Source: Gammaproteobacteria bacterium Ga0077536
Lineage (GTDB): Bacteria > Pseudomonadota > Gammaproteobacteria > Ga0077536
Direction of reading: 5' to 3'
DNA length: 41,362 nt
NCBI GenBank assembly: GCA_001464935.1
Contig: LNEL01000041.1
Coordinates: 1 to 41,362, forward strand
The stretch's first letter is position 1, and each line of letters opens with the position of its first letter. Below, in pieces: positions 17,702 through 30,677 of this stretch. Both the position numbers and the translations under genes were made by a program. The notes under the pieces were generated by a model. The model did no database searches. It saw only the letters and a list, made by a program, of their open reading frames with translations, and was not told the origin of the DNA.

Positions 17702-18669
17702 GTCCTGGTCACCTCGCCGGCATTGCCGGCCGTCGTCGTTATCGTTCGGAACACCTCGTCGAGATGGCCGGACTCGACGTAGAGTTCGTCGAAGGCCCAG
17801 CCACTGGCGCGGCCGGTCTGTTGCACGAGTTCGAGGATGGGCTTGCCGTCGCGCGGCAGGACCGTCAGCCGGCGGCGCGCGTTGCCGACGTCACGCGTTT
17901 CGACGCCAGCGACTGCCGGCAGCGCGGCCAGTGCGGTGCGCACGGCGTCGGCCTGCGCGTCGCCGACCGTCAGCGTGACGGCATTGTGGAAGTGCGAGCG
18001 GGCCTCGAGTTCGGCCGGCGTGCCGGTGAACAGCAGTCGGCCACGCGCAATGATGGCGGTGCGGGTGCACAGCGCGTCGACCTCTTCGAGGATGTGCGTG
18101 GAGATCACGATCGCCTTGTTCGGTGCCATCTCGCCGATCAGCGAGCGCACTTCGTGCTTCTGGTTCGGATCGAGGCCGTCGGTCGGTTCGTCGAGGATCA
18201 GCACTTCCGGGTCGTGCAGGATGGCCTGCGCGAGACCCACCCGACGCTTGAAACCTTTCGACAGCGTGTCGATGGTCTGCGTCATCACGTGTTCGAGGTG
18301 GATCTTGCCGACGACTTCGCGGATGCGCGCTTCCTTCTGTGCGCCGCGCAGTTCGCGGATGTCGGCGATGAAGTCGAGAAAGCTGGCCGGGGTCATTTCG
18401 CCGTACGCGGGCGCGCCTTCGGGCAGGTAGCCGATGCGGCGCTTGGCAGCAATCGGGTCGGTGGCGACGTCGTGGCCACAGACGCGAACTGCGCCCGATG
18501 TCGGCGCGATGAAGCCGGTGATCATCTTCATCGTCGTCGACTTGCCGGCGCCGTTGGGTCCGAGGAAGCCGAGCACCTCGCCGCGCCTGATTTGCAGCGA
18601 CACGCCGTCCACGGCCACCAGCGGCCCGAAGGACTTACGCAGATCGCTGACTTCGATCAAATTTTCCAT
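17698..18669 (-). CDS. ABC transporter ATP-binding protein (GldA-like)
   Basis: This 323-residue ATPase has Walker A GPNGAGKST (37-45), the signature variant LSKGFKRR (136-143), Walker B LILDEP (157-162) and D-loop DGLDP. The LSKG form instead of LSGG is typical of ABC-2/Gld-type ATPases. A C-terminal extension (about 225-323) resembles the DUF4162-like tail of such exporters. ATG 18669 (MENLIEVSDLRKSFGPL) is the family start; the open frame to 18837 lacks similarity. It is the first gene of the four-gene operon and is divergent from mnmG. Confidence 0.9.
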   Translation of the reverse strand: MENLIEVSDLRKSFGPLVAVDGVSLQIRRGEVLGFLGPNGAGKSTTMKMITGFIAPTSGAVRVCGHDVATDPIAAKRRIGYLPEGAPAYGEMTPASFLDFIADIRELRGAQKEARIREVVGKIHLEHVMTQTIDTLSKGFKRRVGLAQAILHDPEVLILDEPTDGLDPNQKHEVRSLIGEMAPNKAIVISTHILEEVDALCTRTAIIARGRLLFTGTPAELEARSHFHNAVTLTVGDAQADAVRTALAALPAVAGVETRDVGNARRRLTVLPRDGKPILELVQQTGRASGWAFDELYVESGHLDEVFRTITTTAGNAGEVTRT

Positions 18670-19003
18670 TGCGACATTGCCCCCGGGTGACACGGCGCGG
18701 GAGCCGTGTGCCCACACTCTCGAGATTCGAATTTGGAGTCGACCGACGATGGCGGCTGCCCGGTCGCGCACGCGGTGAGGCGGTGCGTGTGCTGGCGGTC
18801 TGCCCACGTGGCCCTCGGCGGCGCGCAAATGTTCCACAGCCGATCTGCATCGTCAACCTGCGCAGCCAAGACCGCCAGGGCGCGCGGAAGTTTCCGGGCA
18901 ACCTGCCGGCCGCGGACCTCGCCGACGCGGGCCCCGGCGCTGACTATGGCATTGATTAGGATTATTCTGCGGCCCCTGCCCGCGATTCATGGCGTTTGCC
19001 TGC
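18670..19003. other. Divergent intergenic region between the ABC operon and mnmG
   Basis: These 334 bp contain no gene I can support. A 7-bp hairpin (ACACGGC at 18690-18696 with GCCGTGT at 18703-18709) lies just upstream of the ATPase gene. A plausible mnmG promoter is CTGACT (18940-18945), 17 bp, TATTCT (18963-18968), each with four of six consensus bases. TGTTCCAC near 18830 resembles half a parS site but has no matching second half. Confidence 0.4.
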
Positions 19004-20896
19004 ATGCAACATCCCCAACACTATGGCGTGATCGTCGTCGGCGGCGGCCACGCCGGCACCGAGGCCGCACTCGCCAGCGCCCGCATGGGCGTGCGCACCC
19101 TGCTGCTGACCCAGAGCATCGAGACGCTCGGCGCCATGTCGTGCAATCCGGCCATCGGTGGCATCGGCAAAGGGCACCTGGTCAAGGAGATCGATGCGCT
19201 CGGCGGGCTCATGGGTGTCGGCGCCGACCATTGCGGCATCCATTTCAAGCGGCTCAACGCGAGCAAGGGACCGGCCGTACGCGCCACGCGCGCGCAGATC
19301 GATCGCACGCTCTATCGCGGCTTCATCCGCCAGCGGCTCGAGCGCCAGCCCAATCTGGACCTGTTCCAGCAGGCCGTCGATGACCTGATTGTCGAGGACG
19401 GCCGCGTGCGGGCGGTCGTGACCCAGATGGGCCTGCGCTTCGAGGCTGAAACGGTCATTCTGACCGTCGGCACCTTTCTCGCCGGCCTCGTGCACATCGG
19501 CGAGGCGCAGTACCAGGCCGGCCGGGCCGGCGATCCGCCGGCGAACCGCCTGTCCGCCCGCCTGCGTGAGCTCAAACTGCCGGTCGGGCGCCTGAAGACG
19601 GGCACGCCGCCGCGCATCGACGGGGCATCGATCGACTTCTCGCGGCTGCAGCCGCAGCCCGGCGACGAGCCACGGCCGGTCTTTTCCTTCGTCGGCGATC
19701 GCGCCCAGCACCCCCGGCAGGTGCCCTGCCACATCACGCACACGAACGAGCGCACCCACGACCTCATCCGGGCCGCGATCGGCCGATCGCCGATGTACAA
19801 CGGGCAGATCGAGAGCACCGGCCCGCGCTACTGCCCGTCGGTCGAAGACAAGGTGATGCGCTTCGCCGACAAGACCTCGCACCAGATCTTCATCGAACCG
19901 GAAGGGCTCGAGACACGGGAAATCTATCCGAACGGCATCTCGACGAGCCTGCCGTTCGACGTCCAGCTGGCGCTCGTGCGCTCGATTGCGGGTTTCGAGC
20001 AGGCCCACATCACGCGGCCAGGCTACGCCATCGAGTACGACTACTTCGACCCGCGCGCGATTCGGCCTTGGCTCGAAACGCACCAGATCGGAGGGCTCTT
20101 CTTCGCTGGCCAGATCAACGGCACGACGGGCTACGAGGAAGCCGCCGCACAGGGGCTGCTGGCCGGCATCAATGCCGCACGGCGCGTGCAGGGCGTCGAG
20201 CCGTGGTACCCGCGGCGCCATGAAGCCTATCTCGGCGTGCTGATCGACGATCTCGTGACGCGCGGCACGACCGAACCCTATCGCATGTTCACGAGCCGGG
20301 CCGAGTACCGCCTGATGCTCAGGGAGGACAACGCCGATCTGCGCCTCACACCACGCGGTCGCGACATGGGCCTCGTCGACGACGCGCGCTGGCAGCGCTT
20401 CACCACCAAGCGGGATCTGTTCGATGCCGAGCGCGCACGCCTCGCCACCCACTGGCTGACCCCCGAGCGTCTGCCGGCGGCACTGGCGACCGAACTCATC
20501 GGCCAGCCGCTGCGCAAGGAACAGACGCTTGCCGACCTGCTGCGGCGACCGGAGCTCGACTATGCGGCGCTGATGCGCCTGCCCGGCGTTGGGCCCGGTG
20601 TCGCAGACGAGGAAGTGGTCGAGCAGATTGAAATCGATGCCCGCTACAGTGGCTATCTGGTCCGTCAGCAGGAGGAAATCGAGCGGACTGCGCGCCACGC
20701 CGACGCCGAGCTGCCGGCCGATTTCGATTACCGCGCAGTGCCCGGCCTGTCGCGCGAAATCGTCACCAAACTGTGCGATTTCAGGCCGCATACGCTGGGC
20801 CAGGCCGCGCGCATTTCCGGCGTCACGCCGGCCGCGCTGTCGCTGCTGCTGGTGTATCTGAAGCGTCACCGCGCGCAGGCGGCGGTCAACGAATGA
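19004..20896 (+). CDS. mnmG: tRNA uridine-5-carboxymethylaminomethyl modification enzyme MnmG
   Basis: This 630-residue FAD protein acts with MnmE to install the (carboxymethyl)aminomethyl group on wobble U34 of several tRNAs. The dinucleotide-binding motif [10 protein letters not shown] begins at 13. Other family motifs are [37 protein letters not shown] and the C-terminal [25 protein letters not shown] 19004 is chosen because the distance to GGGHAG then equals that in E. coli (629 residues); ATG 18989 would add five residues. It heads the mnmG-rsmG-parA-parB order typical of origin-proximal DNA. Confidence 0.97.
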   Translation: MQHPQHYGVIVVGGGHAGTEAALASARMGVRTLLLTQSIETLGAMSCNPAIGGIGKGHLVKEIDALGGLMGVGADHCGIHFKRLNASKGPAVRATRAQIDRTLYRGFIRQRLERQPNLDLFQQAVDDLIVEDGRVRAVVTQMGLRFEAETVILTVGTFLAGLVHIGEAQYQAGRAGDPPANRLSARLRELKLPVGRLKTGTPPRIDGASIDFSRLQPQPGDEPRPVFSFVGDRAQHPRQVPCHITHTNERTHDLIRAAIGRSPMYNGQIESTGPRYCPSVEDKVMRFADKTSHQIFIEPEGLETREIYPNGISTSLPFDVQLALVRSIAGFEQAHITRPGYAIEYDYFDPRAIRPWLETHQIGGLFFAGQINGTTGYEEAAAQGLLAGINAARRVQGVEPWYPRRHEAYLGVLIDDLVTRGTTEPYRMFTSRAEYRLMLREDNADLRLTPRGRDMGLVDDARWQRFTTKRDLFDAERARLATHWLTPERLPAALATELIGQPLRKEQTLADLLRRPELDYAALMRLPGVGPGVADEEVVEQIEIDARYSGYLVRQQEEIERTARHADAELPADFDYRAVPGLSREIVTKLCDFRPHTLGQAARISGVTPAALSLLLVYLKRHRAQAAVNE

Positions 20897-20933
20897 GGCC
20901 GCGACGGGCGCGCGCCTCGCGCGCCGCACAGCG

Positions 20934-21572
20934 ATGACGCCCGAAACCCTGATCAGGGACGGCGCGCGGGCGCTGGGCCAGACGCTCGAGCCCGCCCGGC
21001 TGCACCTGCTCGCCCGCTACTGCGAACTCGTGATCAAGTGGAACCGGGTCGCGAATCTCACCGGTGCGCGGCGCGCCACCGATTTCGCCCGCAAATTCGT
21101 CGTCGACGCGCTGGCCGTGCGGCCCCATGTCGAGGGCGCACAGGTGGTCGACCTGGGCAGCGGCGCGGGCCTGCCGGGCATGGTGCTCGCCATCGTGATG
21201 CCCGACACGCACTTTCATCTTGTCGAGCCGCGCGCCCGCCGGGCCCGTTTCCTGGAGCAGGCGCGCATCGAACTGGGGCTTTCGAACGTCGCGGTGCACT
21301 GCGTGCGGATCGAGGACTGGCAGCCCGCCGTGCCGATCGACGCGATCATCTGCCAGGCGGTCGGCTCGCTGGCCTTCATGCTGGAGGCCACGGCCCATCT
21401 GCACGGTCGCCGCGCGCGGATCCTGGCGCTGAAAGGCCTGGCCCCGGACGCCGAACTCGCCGAACTGGGGCCGGCCGCCGAGGCCTGCGACACGATCAGG
21501 CTCGAAGTGCCGGGCTGGGCAGCGCGGCACCTGGTGTGCATCGACTGCGCGCGACTGCCGGCGCCGGCCTGA
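20934..21572 (+). CDS. rsmG: 16S rRNA (guanine527-N7)-methyltransferase RsmG
   Basis: This 212-residue SAM-dependent methyltransferase (GidB) modifies G527 of 16S rRNA, a site linked to streptomycin sensitivity. The N-terminus CELVIKWNRVANLTGAR is diagnostic, and the SAM loop is VDLGSGAGLPGMVLA (about 71-85). VEPRARRARFLEQ and LALKGLAPDAEL correspond to later family motifs. It begins 37 nt after the mnmG stop, the usual pairing. Confidence 0.95.
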   Translation: MTPETLIRDGARALGQTLEPARLHLLARYCELVIKWNRVANLTGARRATDFARKFVVDALAVRPHVEGAQVVDLGSGAGLPGMVLAIVMPDTHFHLVEPRARRARFLEQARIELGLSNVAVHCVRIEDWQPAVPIDAIICQAVGSLAFMLEATAHLHGRRARILALKGLAPDAELAELGPAAEACDTIRLEVPGWAARHLVCIDCARLPAPA

Positions 21573-21598
21573 AGTGCGGACCGGCTGGCGCTTTGTGC

Positions 21599-21604
21599 CA
21601 TAAT
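21599..21604 (+). promoter_or_regulatory. Candidate -10 box upstream of parA
   Basis: CATAAT lies between rsmG and parA, about 80 nt before the parA start. No convincing -35 is present at 16-18 bp. parAB may therefore be read both from this weak promoter and from upstream transcription. Confidence 0.3.
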
Positions 21605-21684
21605 CGGTCGCCCTCGCACAGCGCACCCCGGGCCTTGCCGGCGGCGCTCGCGATTTCCACCCCAAGAAAAGTATCCCAGCCGTG

Positions 21685-22473
21685 ATGGCGACAGTCTTCG
21701 CAATTGCCAATCAGAAAGGCGGAGTCGGCAAGACGACGACGAGCGTCAACCTCGCCGCGTCGCTCGCCGCCACGCGCCGCCAGGTGCTGCTGATCGATCT
21801 CGATCCGCAGGGCAATGCGACGATGGGCTGCGGGGTCGACAAACGCGAGCTCGAACTGTCGAGCTATGACGTGCTGATGGGCAACTGCGGGGTGCCGGAA
21901 GCCACGCTGAGACTGCCCGAACTCGGCCTCGACCTGCTGCCGGCGAACGCCGATCTGACCGGCGCGGAAGTCGGCCTGCTCGAAGAACTCGGCCGCGAAC
22001 TGCGGCTGAAGCTTGCGCTGGAGCCGGTGAAGAGCCGCTACACCCACATCATCATCGACTGTCCGCCGTCGCTGAACATGCTGACCGTCAATGCGCTGGT
22101 GGCGGCCGAAGCCGTCATCGTGCCGACGCAGTGCGAATACTACGCGCTCGAAGGCATTTCGGCGCTGGTCGAAACGGTCGAGAAAATCCGCAAGATTCTG
22201 AATCCGGCGCTGCACATCGAGGGCTTTCTGCGCACGATGTACGACCCCCGCAACAACCTTGCGAACCAGGTGTCGCAGCAGCTCATCAAGCATTTCGGCG
22301 ACAAGGTCTATCGCACGGTGATTCCGCGCAACGTGCGGCTGGCCGAAGCGCCGAGCCACGGCCTGCCGGCGTTGTTGTACGACAAGTCATCGGCCGGCGC
22401 ACTCGCCTATCTCGCGCTCGCCGGCGAGATGCTGCGCAAGGACGACGCCGAGCGCCTGGCCGCCGGCAGCTGA
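21685..22473 (+). CDS. parA: Chromosome partitioning ATPase ParA (Soj)
   Basis: This 262-residue deviant-Walker ATPase binds DNA non-specifically in its ATP state and moves ParB-parS complexes during chromosome segregation. The deviant Walker A is KGGVGKT (11-17), Walker A-prime is LIDLDPQGN (36-44), and the later IIDCPPSLNMLT and VPTQCEYYALEG motifs are typical. ATG 21685 is used; the GTG at 21682 immediately before it is equally possible. It lacks the N-terminal helix-turn-helix of plasmid type Ia ParA, which fits the chromosomal type. parB follows after 13 nt. Confidence 0.96.
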   Translation: MATVFAIANQKGGVGKTTTSVNLAASLAATRRQVLLIDLDPQGNATMGCGVDKRELELSSYDVLMGNCGVPEATLRLPELGLDLLPANADLTGAEVGLLEELGRELRLKLALEPVKSRYTHIIIDCPPSLNMLTVNALVAAEAVIVPTQCEYYALEGISALVETVEKIRKILNPALHIEGFLRTMYDPRNNLANQVSQQLIKHFGDKVYRTVIPRNVRLAEAPSHGLPALLYDKSSAGALAYLALAGEMLRKDDAERLAAGS

Positions 22474-22486
22474 CGGAGAGCAGGAC

Positions 22487-23380
22487 GTGACCAAGAAACG
22501 CGCGCTGGGCCGGGGACTCGATGCACTGCTGGGCGTGGGCGCCACGCGCACGGCGCCGGACACGCCACCGACACAGCCGGCGCCCGTAGCGGCTGGCGAC
22601 CAGCTGCGCGTGCTGCCGGTGGACCTGATCCAGCGCGGCCGTTATCAGCCCCGGCTCGACATCAAACCCGAGGCGTTACAGGACCTCGCGAACTCGATCA
22701 AAGCCCAGGGCGTGGTGCAGCCGATCGTCGTGCGCGCGCTGCCTGGCAGCGATCGCTTTGAACTGATTGCGGGCGAACGTCGCTGGCGCGCGACGCAGCT
22801 GGCCGGACTGCAGGACATTCCGGCCATCATCAAGGACATTCCGGACAAGACCGTGATGAGCATCGCGCTCATCGAGAACATCCAGCGCGAACAGCTCAAT
22901 CCTCTCGAGGAAGCGGGCGCGCTGCTGCGGCTGATCGAAGAATTCGGCATGACGCATCAGGAGGTCGCGGAAGCGGTCGGCCGATCGCGTGCGGCCGTCT
23001 CGAATCTGCTGCGGCTGCTCGAACTCGCGCCGGTGCCCAAGCGCCTGCTCGAGGCCGGCCAGATCGAGATGGGGCACGCGCGGGCGCTGCTGTCACTGAC
23101 GGCCGACCTGCAGACCCGAATCGCCGAACGCGTGGCAGCCGAAGGCCTGTCGGTGCGCGCCACGGAGAAACTCGTGCGCGCGGCCGGCGAAAACACGGCG
23201 GACCGGCCGGCGCCGGCGGCCACACGCCCCGATCCGAACATCCAGCATCTCGAGGGCCAGCTGTCGGAAAAGCTGGGGGCGGCGGTTTCGATCAAGCACG
23301 GTAGCAAGGGCGATGGCACGTTGGTCATCCGCTACGGTTCGCTTGACGAACTCGACGGCATCCTGGCCCACATCCGTTGA
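22487..23380 (+). CDS. parB: Chromosome partitioning protein ParB (Spo0J)
   Basis: This 297-residue CTP-dependent DNA clamp loads at parS. It starts at a GTG with GGAGAG upstream. The N-terminal KKRALGRGLDALLG is the ParA-interacting segment. The CTP-binding motif is GERRWRA, followed by LIENIQREQLNPLEEA and the helix-turn-helix VAEAVGRSRAAVSNLLRLLEL. The C-terminal dimer domain ends in LDELDGILAHIR. No parS was recognised in the window. Confidence 0.96.
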   Translation: MTKKRALGRGLDALLGVGATRTAPDTPPTQPAPVAAGDQLRVLPVDLIQRGRYQPRLDIKPEALQDLANSIKAQGVVQPIVVRALPGSDRFELIAGERRWRATQLAGLQDIPAIIKDIPDKTVMSIALIENIQREQLNPLEEAGALLRLIEEFGMTHQEVAEAVGRSRAAVSNLLRLLELAPVPKRLLEAGQIEMGHARALLSLTADLQTRIAERVAAEGLSVRATEKLVRAAGENTADRPAPAATRPDPNIQHLEGQLSEKLGAAVSIKHGSKGDGTLVIRYGSLDELDGILAHIR

Positions 23381-23412
23381 TCGCCGAAGTGCCAGAAATT
23401 GTGCCTTCGCAA

Positions 23413-23442
23413 TTGACGACCATCGGGAAAAGTCCTTACAAT
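23413..23442 (+). promoter_or_regulatory. Sigma-70 promoter of the atp operon
   Basis: TTGACG (23413-23418) and TACAAT (23437-23442) each match the consensus in five of six positions with an 18-bp spacer, the best sigma-70 promoter seen in the window. Transcription would begin near 23449, only about 10 nt before the first atpI ATG, which raises the possibility of a later atpI start. Confidence 0.7.
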
Positions 23443-23458
23443 CCGCCGGCTTTCTAGG

Positions 23459-23875
23459 ATGTTGCGCTGCGAACAGGAGCAGCCCCCGATCGGCGCCGAA
23501 ACGCGCGGTGGCTGGGGCGCCATGATCCGCGGCACGCTCGTCGTCCAGATCTGTGTGCTGCTGGTCCTCGCCGTAGCCGCGCTGCTTCTGGGCTCGGGCG
23601 CACACGCGGCGGCCTGCGTGGCAGGCGGCGCGGCAATAGCAGTGCCCAATACAGTGGTTGCCCTGAGCCTGTGGCTCAAGGCTTCGATCTCCGGGCCCAT
23701 CAGCGCGGCGAGCCTTCTTCTCGGAGAAGGTCTCAAGCTCGCTCTGATAGTGCTCGCGCTCTACGCCACCGTACGCGCCTTCGGTCCCGAACTGGAGTGG
23801 CTGGGTCTCATTGCAGGCGTGATTGGCGCCTTGAAGGCGCAATGGCTGGCGCTGTGGTTCACGCGTTACAGCTGA
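23459..23875 (+). CDS. atpI: ATP synthase subunit I (AtpI)
   Basis: This small membrane protein of up to 138 residues has four hydrophobic helices (VVQICVLLVLAVAALLLG; AACVAGGAAIAVPNTVVALSL; LLLGEGLKLALIVLALYA; LIAGVIGALKAQWLALW). The pattern GGAAIAVPN and EGLKLALIVLA fits AtpI, which helps c-ring assembly or Mg2+ supply. ATG 23459 has no ribosome-binding site and lies about 10 nt from the predicted transcription start; ATG 23522 (MIRGTLVVQ) would give 117 residues. Its place at the head of atpBEFHAGDC supports the call. Confidence 0.82.
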   Translation: MLRCEQEQPPIGAETRGGWGAMIRGTLVVQICVLLVLAVAALLLGSGAHAAACVAGGAAIAVPNTVVALSLWLKASISGPISAASLLLGEGLKLALIVLALYATVRAFGPELEWLGLIAGVIGALKAQWLALWFTRYS

Positions 23876-23947
23876 CGCACGGTGCGCACCTGGCGCGCAG
23901 CCGACGATGAAGAACAGATAAACAAACCGAATTAACGAAGCACGAGC

Positions 23948-25103
<1,156 letters not shown>

Positions 25104-25143
25104 TCTCAGGCTCGCGACACCCTAAGACTCGGGGAACGCAACG

Positions 25144-25614
25144 ATGAATATCAACCTGACACTGGTGGCACAGTTCCTCTGGTTCTTTGCCTTTGTCTGG
25201 TTCACCGCGCGTTTCGTCTGGCCGCCTTTGATGCGTGCCGTCGAAGACCGCCAGAAGAAGATCGCCGATGGCCTTGCTGCTGCCGAAAAAGGGCAGCAGG
25301 AGTTGGTGAGCGCCAACGGGCGCGTCGAGGAACTGGTGCGTGGCGCGAAAGCGCAGAGCCAGGAACTCATCGCCAACGCCCAGAAGCGCGCTGACGAGAT
25401 GGTCGAGCAGGCGAAGACTGCCGCGAAGACCGAAGGCGAGCGTCAGATTGCCGCGGCCCGGGCCAGCATCGAGCAGGAGATCCAGCAGGCGCGCGAACAG
25501 CTGCGCGGGCAGGTGGCCCAGCTGGCGATGACCGGCGCCGAGCAAATCCTGATGCGCGAAATCGACCCCGCGAAACACAAGGACGTGCTCGACAAACTGA
25601 GCGCGCGTTTGTAA
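25144..25614 (+). CDS. atpF: F0F1 ATP synthase subunit b
   Basis: The 156 residues match E. coli b in length. One N-terminal membrane helix ([21 protein letters not shown], about 9-29) is followed by a long charged coiled coil ([17 protein letters not shown] onward). This peripheral stalk dimer holds the F1 head through the delta subunit. GGGGAA precedes the ATG. It is the usual single b gene; no second b-prime copy is present. Confidence 0.96.
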   Translation: MNINLTLVAQFLWFFAFVWFTARFVWPPLMRAVEDRQKKIADGLAAAEKGQQELVSANGRVEELVRGAKAQSQELIANAQKRADEMVEQAKTAAKTEGERQIAAARASIEQEIQQAREQLRGQVAQLAMTGAEQILMREIDPAKHKDVLDKLSARL

Positions 25615-25629
25615 GGAACGGGGACCGCC

Positions 25630-26169
25630 ATGCAAGAAAACCTCACGATCGCCCGGCCCTATGCCCAGGCCGCATTCGACACGGCACACGAAGCCGGTGC
25701 GGTCGCGCAGTGGGACGATGCCTTGCAGCTGCTCGGCACGATCGTCAACGACGCCGCGATGCGACGCGTGATTCTCGATCCCGGCGTCAGCCGGCAGCGT
25801 CTGACCGACCTGCTGTTCGACCTGGGCGGTGAGCGCTTTGCCGGGAAGATTGGCAACTTCGTGAAAGTCCTTGTCGCGGGCCGGCGTCTGGACATCGCGC
25901 CGGAAATTGCCCAGGTCTTCGCCGACCACCGGGCTGCGCAGGACAACGTGGCGAACGTCGAAGTCTCATCGGCGTTTCCGCTCGACGCGGCGCAGGCCGA
26001 ACGAATCGGCAGCGCGATGCGCAAGCGGCTCGGCAAGGAAGTGCGGATTACGCAGACCATCGACGAGGCGCTCATTGGTGGCGCGCGCGTGAAGGTCGGC
26101 GACATGGTGTTCGATGCTTCGCTCAAGGGCGGACTGAGCCAGCTCGCCAACGTATTCAATTTAAAGTGA
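25630..26169 (+). CDS. atpH: F0F1 ATP synthase subunit delta
   Basis: This 179-residue F1 subunit links the peripheral stalk to the alpha subunits. Typical features are the start TIARPYAQAAFDTAHEAG, the FVKVLVAGRRLDIAPEIAQVF helix and the C-terminal VRITQTIDEALIGGARVKVGDMVFDASLKGGLSQL. It follows atpF by 15 nt with a GGGGA ribosome-binding site. Confidence 0.96.
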   Translation: MQENLTIARPYAQAAFDTAHEAGAVAQWDDALQLLGTIVNDAAMRRVILDPGVSRQRLTDLLFDLGGERFAGKIGNFVKVLVAGRRLDIAPEIAQVFADHRAAQDNVANVEVSSAFPLDAAQAERIGSAMRKRLGKEVRITQTIDEALIGGARVKVGDMVFDASLKGGLSQLANVFNLK

Positions 26170-26223
26170 CCTCGGCGCCATCCGCGCATGCGGCCGGCGA
26201 CGCTTGATTAGACGAGGATGACC

Positions 26224-27765
<1,542 letters not shown>

Positions 27766-27784
27766 TCGTCAAGGAAGTAATCGA

Positions 27785-28645
27785 ATGGCCGTCGGTAAAG
27801 AAATCAGGGTCAAGATCGCCAGTGTCCAGAACACGCAGAAGATCACGCGTGCAATGGAGATGGTCGCGACCAGCAAGATGCGCAAGGCGCAGGACCGCAT
27901 GAAGGCCACGCGTCCGTATGCCGAAAAGATGCGCAAGGTGATTTCGCACGTTGCACATGCCCATTCCGAGTACCGTCACCCGTTCTTCACCGCGCGTGAA
28001 GTGAAGCGGGTGGGCATCATCGTCGTGTCCACCGATCGGGGCTTGTGCGGCGGCCTGAATTCGAACCTGTTTCGCCTGATGGTTCAGCACATGAAGCGCT
28101 GGCAGGCGGCGAACGTCGAGTTCGACGTCTGCACGATTGGTCGCAAGGGCCTGCAGTTCTTCCAGCGGGTCGGCGGCAACGTGCTGGGCCAGGTGAGCCG
28201 GGTCGGCGACCAGCCGCATCTCGACGACCTGATCGGCACCGTCAAGATCATGCTCGACGCCTACATCGATGGCCGTATCGACCAGCTCTTCATTGCGTCG
28301 AACGATTTCGTCAACTCGATGACGCAGAAGGCCGAGCTCGAGCAACTGCTCCCGCTGAAGCCCAGCGAAGATTCGACGATCGCACACCACTGGGACTACA
28401 TCTACGAGCCCGAATCGAAGGAAGTCGTGGACCAGTTGCTGGCGCGATACATCGAATCACTGGTGTACCAGCGCGTGATCGAGAACATCGCCTGCGAACA
28501 GGCGGCGCGTATGGTCGCGATGAAGAGCGCGTCCGACAACGCAGGCAAGCTCATCAAAGAGCTGCAATTGATTTACAACAAGGCTCGCCAGGCCGCCATC
28601 ACGCAGGAGCTCGCCGAAATCGTCGGCGGCGCGGCGGCAGTTTGA
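27785..28645 (+). CDS. atpG: F0F1 ATP synthase subunit gamma
   Basis: This 286-residue central rotor shaft begins [31 protein letters not shown] and ends with the long coiled-coil helix [41 protein letters not shown]. Both ends pair in the rotor and are conserved. [13 protein letters not shown] is the central conserved motif. ATG 27785 has AAGGAAG upstream; it lies 19 nt after the atpA stop. Confidence 0.97.
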   Translation: MAVGKEIRVKIASVQNTQKITRAMEMVATSKMRKAQDRMKATRPYAEKMRKVISHVAHAHSEYRHPFFTAREVKRVGIIVVSTDRGLCGGLNSNLFRLMVQHMKRWQAANVEFDVCTIGRKGLQFFQRVGGNVLGQVSRVGDQPHLDDLIGTVKIMLDAYIDGRIDQLFIASNDFVNSMTQKAELEQLLPLKPSEDSTIAHHWDYIYEPESKEVVDQLLARYIESLVYQRVIENIACEQAARMVAMKSASDNAGKLIKELQLIYNKARQAAITQELAEIVGGAAAV

Positions 28646-28661
28646 GCCTGACACGAATTAG

Positions 28662-30062
<1,401 letters not shown>

Positions 30063-30074
30063 GCGAGGCGCGCG

Positions 30075-30497
30075 ATGTCAACGATACACGTCGATATAGT
30101 CAGTGCCGAGCGCGAGATCTTCTCGGGCGAGGCCGAGGCGGTATTCGCGCCTGCGGTGCTCGGCGAGGTCGGCATCATGCCCGGTCACGCGGCCATGCTG
30201 ACCCAGCTGCGTCCGGGCGAAGTCCGTATTCAGCTCAAGGGCGGCGAACAGCAGGCGTTCTATGTCTCCGGCGGGATGCTCGAAGTGCAGCCGAAGATGC
30301 TCACGGTGTTGTCCGACACGGCACTGCGCGCGCACGACCTCGACGAAGCGGCGGTGCTGAAGGCGAAGCAGGACGCTGAGGAAGCCATCAAGGACCGCAG
30401 CGGCAAGGTCGATTTCGCCAAGGCCCAGGCTGAACTCGCCGAACTTGCAGCGCAGCTGCAGACCATCCAGCGCCTTCGTCGCCGCGGCGGCGGCTGA
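30075..30497 (+). CDS. atpC: F0F1 ATP synthase subunit epsilon
   Basis: This 140-residue rotor subunit inhibits ATP hydrolysis. The N-terminal beta-sandwich includes VSAEREIFSGEAEAVFAPAVLGEVGIMPGHAAMLTQLRPG. The C-terminal two-helix inhibitory domain (DLDEAAVLKAKQDAEEAIK to LQTIQRLRRRGGG) is complete. It is the last gene of the operon. Confidence 0.96.
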   Translation: MSTIHVDIVSAEREIFSGEAEAVFAPAVLGEVGIMPGHAAMLTQLRPGEVRIQLKGGEQQAFYVSGGMLEVQPKMLTVLSDTALRAHDLDEAAVLKAKQDAEEAIKDRSGKVDFAKAQAELAELAAQLQTIQRLRRRGGG

Positions 30498-30510
30498 GCC
30501 ATTCCTGGCC

Positions 30511-30547
30511 GATGGCGGACGGCGCGCCCTGCGTTCAGTCCGCCATC
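30511..30547 (+). terminator. Hairpin after the atp operon
   Basis: A perfect 10-bp stem (GATGGCGGAC at 30511-30520 with GTCCGCCATC at 30538-30547) encloses a 17-base loop, 14 nt after the atpC stop. No T-run follows, so it may terminate weakly, need Rho, or protect the 3 prime end. The remaining 130 bp before glmU hold no clear promoter. Confidence 0.4.
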
Positions 30548-30677
30548 CGGCTTGCCGATACCCCTGTTCAGGCGCTGCCGCTGCTGATTTCAGAGCCGAC
30601 GGTAGCGCTGCGCATGGCTGGAGCCGTCCCTGGCGCTGGCCTAAGATTCTCCGAACTGACGATCAGGGTTTAGCCGC

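Noticed and set aside
18826..18840. TGTTCCAC as a parS site
   Set aside because: Only half of the palindrome is present; the following bases do not complete GTGAAACA.
18962..20929. 655-codon open frame antisense to mnmG
   Set aside because: It covers mnmG on the other strand and is rich in Arg/Ala/Gly with no domain; a codon-bias shadow.
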